Made by a program: the position numbers and the translations under genes. From NCBI GenBank assembly GCA_016932145.1, contig JAFGDI010000286.1:1-5257 (forward strand): DNA of 5,257 nucleotides. Direction: 5' to 3'. Of the stretch, positions 5,254 through 5,257 are shown piece after piece. The notes beneath the pieces were generated by a model. It was not told where the DNA came from and ran no database searches. It saw nothing but the letters and a program-made list of their open reading frames with translations. Source of the DNA: Sedimentisphaerales bacterium (lineage in GTDB: Bacteria; Planctomycetota; Phycisphaerae; Sedimentisphaerales; SM23-30). How positions within the stretch are numbered: position 1 is the first letter of the stretch; the number at the start of each line of letters is the position of its first letter.

Positions 5254-5257
5254 ACAA

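Overview
The window comes from a bacterium with moderate GC (about 40-50% in the stretches counted by hand). The best guess at lineage is the Planctomycetota or a relative in the PVC group. This rests on short palindromic intergenic elements I recognise from such genomes: the motif at 5211-5229, which reads RTGILPVT when translated from 5208, and the compound hairpin at 1010-1045. A secreted beta-propeller protein of a type common there also fits. The lineage is inference, not proof.

Layout from left to right. Positions 1-792 (+) hold the C-terminal two thirds of an AAA-type ATPase of the DUF4143 family; its ATP-binding half lies outside the window. Positions 793-1496 contain no convincing gene. 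They carry at least four stem-loop elements, an AT-rich stretch, and the upstream copy of a 48-nt imperfect direct repeat. Positions 1497-2000 (+) encode a GNAT acetyltransferase of the RimJ/RimL type. It is flanked almost symmetrically by the two copies of that repeat (1386-1433 and 2063-2110) and is AT-richer than its neighbours, so it looks like a cassette or a small insertion. A strong bidirectional intrinsic terminator (2126-2174) separates it from the convergent gene that follows.

Positions 2202-3203 (-) encode a complete class I ketol-acid reductoisomerase (ilvC), the second step of valine, leucine and isoleucine synthesis. It has its own ribosome binding site and a good sigma-70-like promoter (TTGACA, 17 nt, TAATAT), and no other branched-chain gene adjoins it. 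Upstream of that promoter is a 17-bp palindrome, TACTACA-TAC-TGTAGTA, resembling operators of the BlaI/MecI/CopY family; it could instead be a weak terminator for the next gene. Positions 3453-5069 (-) encode a large exported protein with an N-terminal beta-rich domain and a C-terminal five-bladed-propeller-like region resembling GH43/GH32-type folds; its substrate is unknown. The last 190 bases hold its leader and two more palindromic elements.

The genes do not form a pathway together. Each appears to be its own transcription unit: a housekeeping biosynthetic gene (ilvC) between accessory genes and repeat-rich spacers. I found no clear undescribed multi-gene system. The points most worth checking are the repeat-flanked GNAT unit, the palindrome upstream of ilvC, and the unusual cofactor loop of the reductoisomerase.
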